From assembly GCA_000310025.1 (NCBI GenBank), contig FN649730.1, positions 13,444 through 29,133 of the forward strand: 15,690 bases of DNA, written 5' to 3'. Under the pieces are notes generated by a model that ran no database searches, had not been told where the DNA came from, and was given only the letters and a program-made list of their open reading frames with translations. Of this stretch, positions 15,370-15,690 are shown in pieces. The first letter of the stretch is position 1. The number at the start of each line of letters is the position of its first letter. The translations under genes and the position numbers were made by a program. Source of the stretch: Ectocarpus siliculosus (lineage: Eukaryota; Sar; Phaeophyceae; Ectocarpales; Ectocarpaceae).

Positions 15370-15390
15370 ACTCTCTCTCTCTCTCTCTCT
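15370..15390 (+). repeat. (CT)n microsatellite
   Basis: Ten or more perfect CT units followed by GTTGCTGTTGCAG. It lies between the candidate exons at 15203-15241 and 15490-15571. Confidence 0.85.
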
Positions 15391-15489
15391 GTTGCTGTTG
15401 CAGTTGCGGTCGGCGTCTTCACAACACACAACTAACAATCTCTCTCTGGTCTCTGCTCGCTCCCCATCTAGTCTACCGGTCCAACCTAC

Positions 15490-15571
15490 TTTTACTACGT
15501 GGACGTCTGCGGTCACAGGCAAAGAATAACTCCCCACAAAGGCCAAATCAACACGTAGACAGCTAATTCGG
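15490..15571 (-). CDS. Candidate exon
   Basis: Acceptor CCTATCTTCAGTGCAG in phase 2, matching the preceding candidate; donor AAA|GTAGGT. It encodes RISCLRVDLAFVGSYSLPVT, then ADVHVVK, with alternating hydrophobic residues suggesting beta strands. Product unknown. Confidence 0.35.
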
Positions 15572-15627
15572 CTGCACTGAAGATAGGACATTGTATATAT
15601 AGTTCAATTTCATCGCCGGCGATTTAC

Positions 15628-15690
15628 ATCCATCCTTCGGGACTGACAACTCTGTCCGTGACTAGAATCGCGTTCTCGAGGGAACTGCCG
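15628..15690 (-). CDS. Candidate exon, runs off the right edge
   Basis: The minus strand reads GSSLENAILVTDRVVSPEGW up to donor AT|GTAAAT, phase 2. It looks protein-like and joins the next candidate in phase. No family is recognised. It may be an N-terminal exon of the 7TM-RGS gene or belong to a different gene. Confidence 0.35.

Overview
This window looks like nuclear DNA of a eukaryotic alga, probably a stramenopile such as a brown alga; the lineage is inference. There are no long ORFs, operons or ribosome binding sites. Instead, short exons of about 57-260 nt with GT/AG borders and matching phases are separated by introns of 80-1,570 nt. The intergenic and intronic DNA is rich in microsatellites, minisatellites and homopolymers. 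Short (TTAGGG)n tracts fit the telomere repeat I associate with brown algae.

One gene can be assembled well. It lies on the minus strand from about 10513 down to about 2249 and has 12 exon positions, one of them duplicated. The product is a seven-transmembrane receptor-like protein with a divergent RGS (regulator of G-protein signalling) domain and a charged C-terminal tail. This is the 7TM-RGS architecture known from plant AtRGS1 and from some fungal, amoebal and algal proteins. Exons 1-6 carry TM1-TM7, exon 7 is a linker present as two homologous tandem copies, exons 8-10 form the RGS domain, and exons 11-12 the tail. Every proposed junction keeps the frame. Exon 1 and exon 12 are the weakest calls.

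The left 2.2 kb holds no gene I can support. It contains a MITE-like terminal-inverted-repeat element whose right end has expanded into a 59-bp satellite of about 11.7 units. A second, inverted copy of the element sits in the intron between exons 10 and 11. Introns carry many other local duplications: a 33-bp triplet, a 135-bp pair, an 82-bp pair, a 69-bp pair, diverged 85-130-bp triplets, and two copies of a telomere-like hairpin, one of which covers a splice donor.

The right third (10.5-15.7 kb) is mostly unresolved. It has homopolymers, CT tracts, a 103-bp minisatellite and a few candidate minus-strand exons. The best are at 15203-15690 and run off the right edge; they could be the ectodomain of the same receptor or the end of another gene.
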